Part shown: positions 34,087 to 41,387 of the stretch, piece after piece
Position numbering within the stretch: position 1 is the first letter of the stretch
Layout: each line of letters begins with the position of its first letter
Notes under the pieces: generated by a model
What the model was told of the DNA's origin: nothing
What the model saw: the letters and a program-made list of their open reading frames with translations, nothing else
The model's database searches: none
Origin: Cellulomonas sp. APG4
GTDB taxonomy: Bacteria > Actinomycetota > Actinomycetes > Actinomycetales > Cellulomonadaceae
Length of the DNA: 49,976 nucleotides
Assembly: GCF_009996735.1 (NCBI RefSeq)
Contig: NZ_JAACYI010000026.1
Span: 1 to 49,976 of the forward strand
Reading direction: 5' to 3'
Program-made: the position numbers and the translations under genes

Positions 34087-34731
34087 ATGACTGCTGTGTC
34101 GCTCACCATGACACCCCCCGTCGGGGGCGTCGGTGGTGCGCGGCCGCAGCCGCACGGACCGGGCTTCGCGCTCTACGTAGGCGTGGACGAGGCGGCGGGC
34201 CTCGAGGGGCGCATCCAACTCGCCGAGCTCGCCCAGGCGATCGGTCGGCTCGTCGAGCAGCGCGCACCCGAGGCGACGACGCACTCGGCGCTCGCCCTCG
34301 GCGACAGGGGGAACCAGCGCGCGCTCGTCGACCAGCTCGCCACCGTGCTGGCAGGGCCCCGGCCCGCCGCGAGCGCGGCCGCGCGGGCCGAGCTTGCCTG
34401 GGGCGCACGCCCACGCGGCGCCGTCGTCGTCGACGTCCAGGCGCACGAGGTGACCGCCCACGGGCGCACCGTCACGCTGACCAACAAGGAGTTCGCGCTC
34501 CTTGCCTACCTCCTCCGCTCGCCCAAGCGAGCGGTGCCACGCGAGGAGCTGCTGCGCACCGTGTGGCGCAAGGGCGTGTCCGGTCAGGGCACGCGCACCA
34601 TCGACGTCCATGTGCGACGACTGCGGGAGAAGCTGGGGGGCTGCCTGCAGATCGTCACCGTCCGGGGTGTCGGGTATCGCTGTGACCCGACACCCGAGGT
34701 CGTCCTCGTCGGCTCGGGGGATGCTGGCTGA
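34087..34731 (+). CDS. Winged-helix (OmpR/PhoB-type) DNA-binding protein without receiver domain
   Basis: 214 residues. The C-terminal ~95 residues are a Trans_reg_C winged helix: TLTNKEFALLAYLLRSPKRA, VPREELLRTVW, TRTIDVHVRRLREKLG and VRGVGYRCDP. The N-terminal ~110 residues (FALYVGVDEAAGLEGRIQLA...) are not a response-regulator receiver; no phospho-Asp pocket is visible. It is thus not part of a canonical two-component system. ATG 34087 chosen from MTAVSL; the frame extends to 34036. No kinase nearby. Confidence 0.85.
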   Translation: MTAVSLTMTPPVGGVGGARPQPHGPGFALYVGVDEAAGLEGRIQLAELAQAIGRLVEQRAPEATTHSALALGDRGNQRALVDQLATVLAGPRPAASAAARAELAWGARPRGAVVVDVQAHEVTAHGRTVTLTNKEFALLAYLLRSPKRAVPREELLRTVWRKGVSGQGTRTIDVHVRRLREKLGGCLQIVTVRGVGYRCDPTPEVVLVGSGDAG

Positions 34732-34849
34732 GGACTCCTGCGTTGCCGGGTCGCGGGTCAGGGGGCTCTCCCGCGGCCCGGCAACGCTCCTCCCGTCGCC
34801 CTCGCCCTCGGCGCGGTCCGCCCACGCGGTCCGCGTGACGCGAGTGACG

Positions 34850-34883
34850 CGAGGGGCTGTTGCGACAGCCCAGTCGCCCCTCG
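34850..34883 (+). terminator. Nested hairpin after the winged-helix gene
   Basis: CGAGGGGC (34850-34857) pairs with GCCCCTCG (34876-34883), or alternatively GGGCTGT-TGCG-ACAGCCC (34854-34871) forms. Possible terminator separating this gene from the nrd promoter. The rest of the 34732-34957 gap shows nothing clear. Confidence 0.5.
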
Positions 34884-34957
34884 AGCCCCATCCGTCACAC
34901 GCACCGCGGCGACGGACCACACAGCCCACTCGGGCGGGCATCTCAACCACCCGGATG

Positions 34958-35005
34958 GCCCTAGATGTGGTGTGTCGCGAGCCGACACGCCGGTAGATGT
35001 TGTGG
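34958..35005 (+). promoter_or_regulatory. Tandem NrdR-box-like sites
   Basis: Two 16-bp sites, GCCCTAGATGTGGTGT (34958-34973) and CCGGTAGATGTTGTGG (34990-35005), share TAGATG cores exactly 32 bp apart (three helical turns). They match the NrdR consensus acaCwAtATaTwGtgt at most conserved positions, and such spacing is known for actinobacterial nrd promoters. The second box overlaps the likely -35. Confidence 0.65.
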
Positions 35006-35030
35006 TCGACCCCCATCCCGGGTCTAGAGT
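35000..35030 (+). promoter_or_regulatory. Likely nrdAB promoter
   Basis: TTGTGG (35000-35005) and TAGAGT (35025-35030) with a 19-bp spacer form a plausible -35/-10 pair. Transcription would begin near 35037, at the start of the riboswitch. Confidence 0.45.
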
Positions 35031-35034
35031 CGCA

Positions 35035-35221
35035 GACGCCGACGGTTCACCCGGAACTCCATCCGGGTGAGGCAAGAGGGAACCCGGTGGGAATCCGGGA
35101 CTGCCCCGCAGCGGTGAGTGGGAACGACCGTCGTCAGACGCACTGGGCTCCGGCCTGGGAAGCGACGACCAGTAGGGATGAGCCGGGCGCCCACGAGTCC
35201 GAAGACCTGCCGCCGGTGCGT
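35035..35221 (+). ncRNA. Cobalamin riboswitch
   Basis: Hallmarks in order: GGTTCACCCGGA...TCCGGGTGAGGC (P2/P3 region), AGAGGGAACCCGGTG, GGGAATCCGGGACTGCCCCGC (the conserved AdoCbl core), AGCGGTGAGTGGGAACGA, then GGAAGCGACGACCAGTAGG and AGTCCGAAGACCTGCC at 35197-35212. It precedes nrdA by ~120 bp. Cobalamin binding should lower nrdAB expression, as known for Streptomyces nrdABS. Exact ends are approximate. Confidence 0.95.
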
Positions 35222-35238
35222 GCGCCGCCGGCGCACGC
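35218..35238 (+). terminator. Possible expression-platform hairpin of the riboswitch
   Basis: GCGTGCGCC-GCC-GGCGCACGC, a 9-bp perfect stem just after the aptamer and overlapping its closing stem. It could act as a ligand-controlled terminator or switch helix. Confidence 0.5.
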
Positions 35239-35339
35239 GGTTCGGGGCCTCTCGGGCGGGCTCGGCGGACACGTGCGCGACGGCGCACCGTCGTCGTCCC
35301 AGGGCACCGGACCACCGGTTCGACCTGGGAAGCAGCACC

Positions 35340-38234
35340 ATGACCCTCACCGACCTCGCGACGCCGTCGGCCGCGCCCGACGGCGCCCCGGACTCACCTT
35401 CCGCGACCCCGGCACCCCGCCGCATCCACGTCACCAAGCGTGACGGCACGCAGGAGCCGTACGACGCCGACCGCATCAACCGTGCCGTCGAGCGCGCGGC
35501 CGCCGGCCTGCCCGACGCGATCTCGAAGGTCACCCAGGTGGCCGGCGAGCTCGCGATCACGCTGTTCGACGGCATCACCACCGAGCAGCTCGACGAGGCC
35601 GCGATCGCCGTCGCCGTGCAGAACGTCAAGGACGACCCGGACTTCGACGTGATCGCCGCGCGCCTGCTGCGCAAGGTCATCTACAAGCGCGTGCTGGGCG
35701 ACTACGACACCGACCTCGAGCTCTCGCTGCTGCACCAGGCGCGGTTCCCCGGCTACGTGCGCGAGGGCGTGGAGCTCGGCCTGCTCGACGCGCGGCTCGC
35801 GAGCGCGTTCGACCTCGACGCCCTGGCCGCGGCGCTCGACCACCACCACGACGAGCGGCTGCGGTACATCGGCACCGTCACCATGCGGAACCGGTACATG
35901 ATCAACGACCGGCACGGCCGTCCGCTCGAGGTGCCCCAGTACTTCTGGATGCGCGTCGCGATGGGCCTCTCGCTCAACGAGGGCGACCCGACGGCGGCGG
36001 CCAAGCGCTTCTACGAGACGATCGCGCGGCTCGACTACCTGCCGGCGGGCTCGACCCTGGTCAACGCCGGCACCTCCTACCCGCAGCTCTCCAACTGCTT
36101 CGTGATGCAGATGGAGGACGACATCGAGCACATCGCGACGTCGGTGCGCAACGTCATGTGGCTGACCAAGGGCACGGGCGGCATCGGCCTGTCGGTCTCG
36201 AAGCTGCGCGCCGAGGGCTCGCCGATCCGCTCCAACAACACGACGTCGACCGGTCCCATCCCGTTCATGCACACGATCGACTCGACGCTGCGCGCGGTCT
36301 CGCGCGGCGGCAAGAAGTTCGGCGCGCTGTGCTTCTACATGGAGAACTGGCACCTGGACTTCCCGCAGTTCCTGGACCTGCGGCAGAACTCGGGCGACCC
36401 GTACCGGCGCACGCGCACGGCCAACACGGCCGTGTGGATCTCCGACGAGTTCATGAAGCGCGTCGCGGCCGACGACGACTGGTACCTCTTCGACCCGGCC
36501 GACGCCCCCGACCTCACCGAGCTGGTGGGCGCCGCGTTCTCCGAGCGCTACGCGTACTACGTGGCACAGGCGCAGGCCGGCCGCATGCCGAGGCACCGGC
36601 GCCTGCGCGCACGCGAGCAGTGGACGTCGATCCTCGTGACCCTCCAGGGCACGTCGCACCCGTGGCTCACGTGGAAGGACACGATCAACTCCCGCGCGCT
36701 CAACGACAACACCGGCACCATCCACCTGTCGAACCTGTGCACCGAGATCACGCTGCCGCAGGACCGCGAGAACATCGCCGTCTGCAACCTCGCGTCGGTC
36801 AACCTCTCGGCGCACCTCGTCGGCGGCGAGATCGACTGGGACCGCCTGCGCGAGACCACGCGGCTCGCGGTGCGCCAGCTCGACAACCTCGTGGACATCA
36901 CGTTGTCCTCCGTGGGCGAGTCCGAGCGCGCCAACCGCGAGAACCGCGCCGTCGGCCTGGGCGTCATGGGGTTCACCGACCTCACCGAGCGGCTGGGCCT
37001 CGCGTACGAGTCGACCGAGGCCGCCGAGCTCGTGGACACGCTGGTCGAGTTCATCAGCTACCACGCGATCGACACGAGCGCCGACCTCGCGCGGGAGCGC
37101 GGCTCGTACCCGAACTTCCCCGGCTCGGGCTGGTCCCAGGGCCTCGTGCCGATCGACACGCTCGACCGCCTCGAGGCGGACCGCGGCGTGCCCGTCGCCG
37201 TCGACCGCACCACGCGCCTCGACTGGGACGCGCTGCGCACCAAGGTCGCGGGCGGCATGCGCAACGCGACGCTGATGGCGATCGCGCCGACGGCGTCCAT
37301 CGGCCTGGTCGCAGGGACCACGCCCGGGCTCGACCCGCAGTTCTCGCAGATCTTCAGCCGCGCGACGTCGTCGGGCAAGTTCCTCGAGGTCAACCGGAAC
37401 CTGGTGCGCGACCTGACCGAGCTGGGGCTGTGGGAGCAGGTGCGCGACGACCTGCTCGCAGCGCAGGGCGACCTCGACGCGGTGGCGGGCGTGCCCGAGC
37501 ACCTCAAGGCCGTGTACCGGACGTCGTTCTCGCTGTCGCCGTACGCGTTCATCGAGGTCGCGGCGCGCGCGCAGAAGTGGATCGACCAGGCGATCAGCCG
37601 GAACATCTATCTCGCCAACCGCGACGTGGGCGAGATGGCCAAGCTGTACCAGTCGGCGTGGGAGCGGGGCGTCAAGACGACGTACTACCTGCACATGAAG
37701 CCGCGGCACACGGCCGAGCAGTCGACGGTGCGCGTCAACAAGGCCGAGCAGCGCCCGACGGCGCCCGCGGCCCCCACCCAGCGCACGGACTCCACCCCGG
37801 CGCCGTCGTCGGCCGCACCGGCCCGCCGAGGCTTCGGCTTCGCCAAGCCAGCACCCCCCACCCCCACCACCCCCACCACCCCCTCCAAAGGTTCGAATGC
37901 GAACGTTGGCGCAGGTGCGGCGGTACTGAACGGGCCAGCACGCACAGAGGTTCGCACCGACGACGACGGCGCGCCGTCGGCCGTGGTCGCGCCGGTCGCC
38001 TCGGACACCGTGAGCACCCAGGTCGCCTCGGGCACCGCAAGCACCCCGGTCGCCTCGGGTGCCCCGGCCACTCCGGCCGCCTCGCCCGCGCTCGCCCCGG
38101 CGACCACGGCAGTCGCAGCCGGACCGGTCCTGGAGCTCACGGACCTGTCGGCCTCCGCCGAGGACGACGTCGTCGACGGGGTCGCGTGCCCGGTCGACCC
38201 GATGGAGCGCCTCCAGTGCGAGTCGTGCCAGTAG
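35340..38234 (+). CDS. nrdA: Class I ribonucleotide reductase large (alpha) subunit
   Basis: 964 residues. The ATP-cone (RIHVTKRDGTQEPYDADRIN, to ~residue 120) gives dATP inhibition. The catalytic barrel holds SYPQLSNCFVMQ (first redox Cys), NLCTEITLPQ (Asn, thiyl-radical Cys, Glu), IAVCNLASVNL (second redox Cys), MAIAPTASIGLVAGTTPGLD, and KTTYYLHMK (radical-transfer Tyr pair). The C-terminus CESCQ is the CxxC that re-reduces the active site. Between residues ~800 and 945 lies an unusually long Ala/Pro/Ser/Thr linker with VASGTASTP-type repeats. A class I, not class II, enzyme because nrdB follows. Likely repressed by cobalamin through the riboswitch. Confidence 0.95.
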   Translation: MTLTDLATPSAAPDGAPDSPSATPAPRRIHVTKRDGTQEPYDADRINRAVERAAAGLPDAISKVTQVAGELAITLFDGITTEQLDEAAIAVAVQNVKDDPDFDVIAARLLRKVIYKRVLGDYDTDLELSLLHQARFPGYVREGVELGLLDARLASAFDLDALAAALDHHHDERLRYIGTVTMRNRYMINDRHGRPLEVPQYFWMRVAMGLSLNEGDPTAAAKRFYETIARLDYLPAGSTLVNAGTSYPQLSNCFVMQMEDDIEHIATSVRNVMWLTKGTGGIGLSVSKLRAEGSPIRSNNTTSTGPIPFMHTIDSTLRAVSRGGKKFGALCFYMENWHLDFPQFLDLRQNSGDPYRRTRTANTAVWISDEFMKRVAADDDWYLFDPADAPDLTELVGAAFSERYAYYVAQAQAGRMPRHRRLRAREQWTSILVTLQGTSHPWLTWKDTINSRALNDNTGTIHLSNLCTEITLPQDRENIAVCNLASVNLSAHLVGGEIDWDRLRETTRLAVRQLDNLVDITLSSVGESERANRENRAVGLGVMGFTDLTERLGLAYESTEAAELVDTLVEFISYHAIDTSADLARERGSYPNFPGSGWSQGLVPIDTLDRLEADRGVPVAVDRTTRLDWDALRTKVAGGMRNATLMAIAPTASIGLVAGTTPGLDPQFSQIFSRATSSGKFLEVNRNLVRDLTELGLWEQVRDDLLAAQGDLDAVAGVPEHLKAVYRTSFSLSPYAFIEVAARAQKWIDQAISRNIYLANRDVGEMAKLYQSAWERGVKTTYYLHMKPRHTAEQSTVRVNKAEQRPTAPAAPTQRTDSTPAPSSAAPARRGFGFAKPAPPTPTTPTTPSKGSNANVGAGAAVLNGPARTEVRTDDDGAPSAVVAPVASDTVSTQVASGTASTPVASGAPATPAASPALAPATTAVAAGPVLELTDLSASAEDDVVDGVACPVDPMERLQCESCQ

Positions 38235-38284
38235 TCGCCCGACGCCTCCCCACCCACTCGACCATCCCGCAAGGAGCCACACCC

Positions 38285-39271
38285 ATGTCCACCAACGGAA
38301 TCCTCGGCACCGGCATCTCCGAGGGCCTGCTGCTCAAGCCCGTCCGCTACCAGTGGGCGATGGACCTGTACGACCAGGCCGTCGCGAACACCTGGTTCCC
38401 CAACGAGATCCAGCTCGGCGAGGACCTCGCGGACTTCTCGCGCATGACCGACGAGGAGAAGCACGCCGTCACGTTCCTGATGTCGTACTTCAACCCCAAC
38501 GAGCTGCTCGTCAACAAGGCGCTCGCCTTCGGCGTCTACCCCTACATCAACGCGCCCGAGGCGCACCTGTACCTCGCGAAGCAGATGTGGGAGGAGGCCA
38601 ACCACTGCATGAGCTTCGAGTACGTGCTCGAGACCTTCCCGATCGACCGCGCCGAGGCGTACGACTCGCACGTCTCGGTGCCGTCGATGGCGGCCAAGGA
38701 GGAGTTCGAGGTCCGCTACATCCGCCGGATGACCGAGCAGACCCTCGACATCACCACCACCGAGGGCAAGCGCGACTTCGTGCGCAACCTCGTGGCCTAC
38801 AACATCATCCTCGAGGGCATCTGGTTCTACTCGGGCTTCATGGTCGCGCTGAGCTTCCGACAGCGGAACCTGCTGCGGAACTTCGGCTCGCTGATCGACT
38901 GGATCGTGCGCGACGAGTCCCTCCACCTGAAGTTCGGCATCAACCTCATCCTCACGGTGCTCGAGGAGAACGAGGACCTGCAGACCCCGGAGTTCGCCGA
39001 CGAGATCCGCCAGATGATCCTCGACGCGGTCGACATGGAGGAGCAGTACAACCGCGACCTGCTGCCCCACGGGATCCTCGGGCTCAACGCCGACTACGTG
39101 AACCAGTACGTCAAGTACCTCGCGGACCGCCGGCTCGAGGAGCTCGGGTTCGAGCCGCACTACCGCGTGAGCAACCCGGCCAAGTGGATGGCGACGGCCA
39201 ACGACACGCTCCAGCTGGTCAACTTCTTCGAGGCGACCAACACGAGCTACGAGGTCAACACCCGCGCCTGA
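38285..39271 (+). CDS. nrdB: Class I ribonucleotide reductase small subunit with class Ic residues
   Basis: 328 residues, 50 bp after nrdA. The metal ligands are Glu in NPNELLVNK (Asp in class Ia), EEANHCMSFEY (Glu, His), ILEGIWFYSGF (Glu) and RDESLHLKFG (Glu, His). The position of the radical Tyr (four after the first His) is Phe, followed two later by Tyr. This E/F/Y pattern, and overall similarity to the Chlamydia trachomatis R2 as I remember it (EIQLG, GIWFYSGF, ADRRLE), point to the class Ic Mn/Fe type with no tyrosyl radical. Family 1 palindrome copy C follows 29 bp downstream and probably terminates the operon. Confidence 0.94.
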   Translation: MSTNGILGTGISEGLLLKPVRYQWAMDLYDQAVANTWFPNEIQLGEDLADFSRMTDEEKHAVTFLMSYFNPNELLVNKALAFGVYPYINAPEAHLYLAKQMWEEANHCMSFEYVLETFPIDRAEAYDSHVSVPSMAAKEEFEVRYIRRMTEQTLDITTTEGKRDFVRNLVAYNIILEGIWFYSGFMVALSFRQRNLLRNFGSLIDWIVRDESLHLKFGINLILTVLEENEDLQTPEFADEIRQMILDAVDMEEQYNRDLLPHGILGLNADYVNQYVKYLADRRLEELGFEPHYRVSNPAKWMATANDTLQLVNFFEATNTSYEVNTRA

Positions 39272-39299
39272 GCACTTGCGCGGGCAGCCATCCCTCCCA

Positions 39300-39359
39300 C
39301 CGAGATCGGCCCTTCTGTCGCTCCGCCTGCCGGGAAAGCGACAGAGAGGCCGATCTCGG
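39300..39359. repeat. Palindromic repeat, family 1, copy C (likely nrdAB terminator)
   Basis: Best preserved copy: 23-bp arms (39300-39322, 39337-39359) with two mismatches and a 14-nt loop; arm core CCGAGATCGGCCCTTCTGTC. It sits 29 bp after the nrdB stop. Confidence 0.85.
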
Positions 39360-39393
39360 CGGGGCTGACGGGTGAGTAGGTTGGTCGGCATGG

Positions 39394-39798
39394 GTGGGGG
39401 GGTTTCTCGCGTACGACGGCGCTCTCGCGGCGGGCGGCCCGCCCGACCGGTGGTCCGACCTCGGGCTCGACGACGCCGTCGGGCACCTGCGCGCGTTCGA
39501 CGACGGCGACTGGGCGCGTCTGGTCGAGCGCCTCCCGGCCGCTCCCGCCGCGTGGCGCGCCCGGTGCGCCCAGACGCTGTCCGAGGCCGATCCCGATCAT
39601 GCGCTCCCGCTGCTGCTCACCCTGCTGCAGGACGAGGACCCCGACGTCACCGAGGCCGCAGCCGACTCGCTCGCGAGCCTCGCGCAGGACGGCGCCACGC
39701 CCACCCTCGACGAGGTCTCGCGTGCGGCCCTCGCCCGCCTCGTCGCCCGCGGAGGCCTCGCGGCGGGCCCGGCCCAGCGCCTCCTCGCCCACCCCTGA
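39394..39798 (+). CDS. HEAT-repeat-like hypothetical protein
   Basis: 134 residues in the GTG 39394 frame. An N-terminal part (DGALAAGGPPDRWSDLGLDD) precedes LPLLLTLLQDEDPDVTEAAADSLASLAQ, a helical HEAT-like pair. An ATG at 39390 is in the other frame and joins this one only if one base is removed from the G7 run at 39396-39402, so the real start may be ATG with a one-base error. No Shine-Dalgarno; perhaps leaderless. Function unknown; convergent with crtEb. Confidence 0.7.
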   Translation: MGGFLAYDGALAAGGPPDRWSDLGLDDAVGHLRAFDDGDWARLVERLPAAPAAWRARCAQTLSEADPDHALPLLLTLLQDEDPDVTEAAADSLASLAQDGATPTLDEVSRAALARLVARGGLAAGPAQRLLAHP

Positions 39799-39838
39799 CG
39801 CGCGCGGTCCCCAGCCGAGGCGTGGTGGGCGGGTGCGG

Positions 39839-40729
39839 TCAGGTGGTGCGGGCGACCCAGATCAGGAGCATCGTGACGAGGAAGCCGACCACGTAGTTGG
39901 CCGCGAGGAACTGACGCCACCCGGCGTTGGCGGTCTCGGCCGTCTCGTCCGTGATCCGGCCGAACCTCGCGACGATCACCAGGTACGGCACCACGAGCAC
40001 GACGGCGAGCGGTCCCGGCCAGGGCACCGCGAGCATCAGCAGGCCACCCACGGCGTAGGCGACGAACGCGAACCACACCGTGGGCCGCGCCCCGAGCACG
40101 GTCGCGATCGAGCCGATGCCCGCAGCCCGGTCCGCGACGACGTCCTGCACCGCCCCGAACGCCTGACTCGCCATCCCCCACAGGAAGAACCCCGCCAGGA
40201 TCAGCCACTGCGTGCGGCCCAGCATCTCCCCCGCCAGCACGAACCCGTACAGCGCCGGCGAGACGAAGTGCGTGCTCGACGTCATCGAGTCGAGCACCGG
40301 CCGCTCCTTGAACCGCAGCCGGGGGGCGGAGTAGGCGACCACCGCGAACAGCGAGAACGCGAGCACGGCCCACGACGACGGCGTGCCGACGGCCACGAGG
40401 TAGACGACGAACGGCACGGGCAGCAGCGTCGAGGCGAGCAGCGTGGTCCGGTGCAGCCCCTTGTCGAGCAGCGCACCCTCGACACCACCCTTGCGCGGGT
40501 TCGCGAGGTCCGACTCGTAGTCGAAGACGTCGTTGATCCCGTACATCAGCAGGTTGTACGGGATCAGGAAGAAGAGGGTGCCGATCACGAGCGGCCAGTC
40601 GACCTCGCGCGTGCTCATCACGTACGCCGCCGCGAACGGGTAGGCGGTGTTGACCCAGCTCAGGGGCCGCGAGCTGAGCGCGAGCTCGCGCAGCACGCTG
40701 CGGCGCGCAGCCGGTGCGGGGGCGCTCAC
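39839..40729 (-). CDS. crtEb: UbiA-family lycopene elongase / C50 carotenoid prenyltransferase
   Basis: 296 residues, about eight helices. NLLMYGINDVFDYESDLANPRKG contains the first Asp-rich prenyl-diphosphate motif (NDxxDxxxD), and FGAVQDVVADRAAGIGSIATVLG contains the second (DxxxD). In C50 pathways it adds hydroxylated dimethylallyl units to both ends of lycopene (C40 to C45 to C50, flavuxanthin). GTG 40729 overlaps the crtYf stop by 4 bp. Last gene of the crt unit. Confidence 0.88.
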   Translation of the reverse strand: MSAPAPAARRSVLRELALSSRPLSWVNTAYPFAAAYVMSTREVDWPLVIGTLFFLIPYNLLMYGINDVFDYESDLANPRKGGVEGALLDKGLHRTTLLASTLLPVPFVVYLVAVGTPSSWAVLAFSLFAVVAYSAPRLRFKERPVLDSMTSSTHFVSPALYGFVLAGEMLGRTQWLILAGFFLWGMASQAFGAVQDVVADRAAGIGSIATVLGARPTVWFAFVAYAVGGLLMLAVPWPGPLAVVLVVPYLVIVARFGRITDETAETANAGWRQFLAANYVVGFLVTMLLIWVARTT

Positions 40730-41040
40730 GCGTCCACCTCCGCACGCCGTCGGGCCCCGAGCAGCGACCACAGCGCGGGCAGCAGCAGCACCGCGAGCAC
40801 CGTGTAGGCGAAGTCCTCGATCGGGGCGACGCCCACCTGCGGACCGAGGCGCTGCACGTCGTCGTACGCGACCAGGCCGATGCGGATCATCACGTTGTCG
40901 AACACCGCCGTCATCGCGAGCAGCACCACAGCCGCGACGCCGAGCCCGCGCCAGCCCGGCGCCCCGGTACGTCGCCGGGCGACGAGCAGCACCACGAGCG
41001 CCGCGACCAGGAACGGCAGGTTGAGCAGCGCGTACGTCAT
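40726..41040 (-). CDS. crtYf: C50 carotenoid cyclase subunit (CrtYf-like)
   Basis: 104 residues with three predicted helices (MTYALLNLPFLVAALVVLLV; VAAVVLLAMTAVFDNVMI; IEDFAYTVLAVLLLPALWSL). The DNVMIR and PIEDFAY motifs are those of the heterodimeric lycopene cyclases (CrtYc/d, CrtYe/f). It works with CrtYe to cyclise the C50 end groups; epsilon or gamma specificity cannot be read from sequence. ATG 41040 overlaps the crtYe stop (ATGA). Confidence 0.86.
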   Translation of the reverse strand: MTYALLNLPFLVAALVVLLVARRRTGAPGWRGLGVAAVVLLAMTAVFDNVMIRIGLVAYDDVQRLGPQVGVAPIEDFAYTVLAVLLLPALWSLLGARRRAEVDA

Positions 41041-41387
41041 GACCGCGCCGCCGCGTCCGCGGGCGCCGACGCGCCCCGCCCGTCGAGCGCCCGGGACGCC
41101 GCCGCCCACACGTTCATGGTCAGGTAGCTCAGCAGCACGAGGAAGAAGACCTCCTCGACCGGCAGCTCCGGTGCGAGCAGCAGCCCCGTCATGAACTCGG
41201 TCTCCCCGCGGAAGAACACCCCGAGCGCGATGCCGGCGACGTCCCACACCAGGAACACCGCGACGCCGACGGCGAGCACGACGGCGGCCCGGCGCGCGTC
41301 GGCGAAGAAGAACAGCCGGAACCTGTGGTCGAGCACCACCATGCCGGTGATCGACACGAGCAGCGCCGCGAGGTACACGAGCCCCAT
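41037..41387 (-). CDS. crtYe: C50 carotenoid cyclase subunit (CrtYe-like)
   Basis: 116 residues with three helices; starts ATG 41387 (MGLVYLAALLVSITGMVVLD). HRFRLFFFADARR, VFLVWDVAGIALGVFFRGE and PELPVEEVFFLVLLSYLTM are typical of the first subunit of heterodimeric carotenoid cyclases; the paired Glu are likely catalytic. ATG shares one base with the crtI stop (TGATG). Confidence 0.87.
   Translation of the reverse strand: MGLVYLAALLVSITGMVVLDHRFRLFFFADARRAAVVLAVGVAVFLVWDVAGIALGVFFRGETEFMTGLLLAPELPVEEVFFLVLLSYLTMNVWAAASRALDGRGASAPADAAARS

Noticed and set aside
37889-37902. GTTCGAATGCGAAC inside nrdA as a LexA/SOS box
   Set aside because: The half-sites are in the wrong orientation (GTTCG-N4-CGAAC instead of CGAAC-N4-GTTCG) and it lies within coding sequence.
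35035-38234. Class II (NrdJ) identity for the riboswitch-linked reductase
   Set aside because: An R2 gene follows and the protein has the class I ATP-cone, YY pair and CxxC tail; class II enzymes are not repressed by B12.
35394-38282. 962-codon minus-strand frame opposite nrdA
   Set aside because: High-GC codon shadow with R/V/H-rich sequence and no motifs; nrdA is certain on the plus strand.
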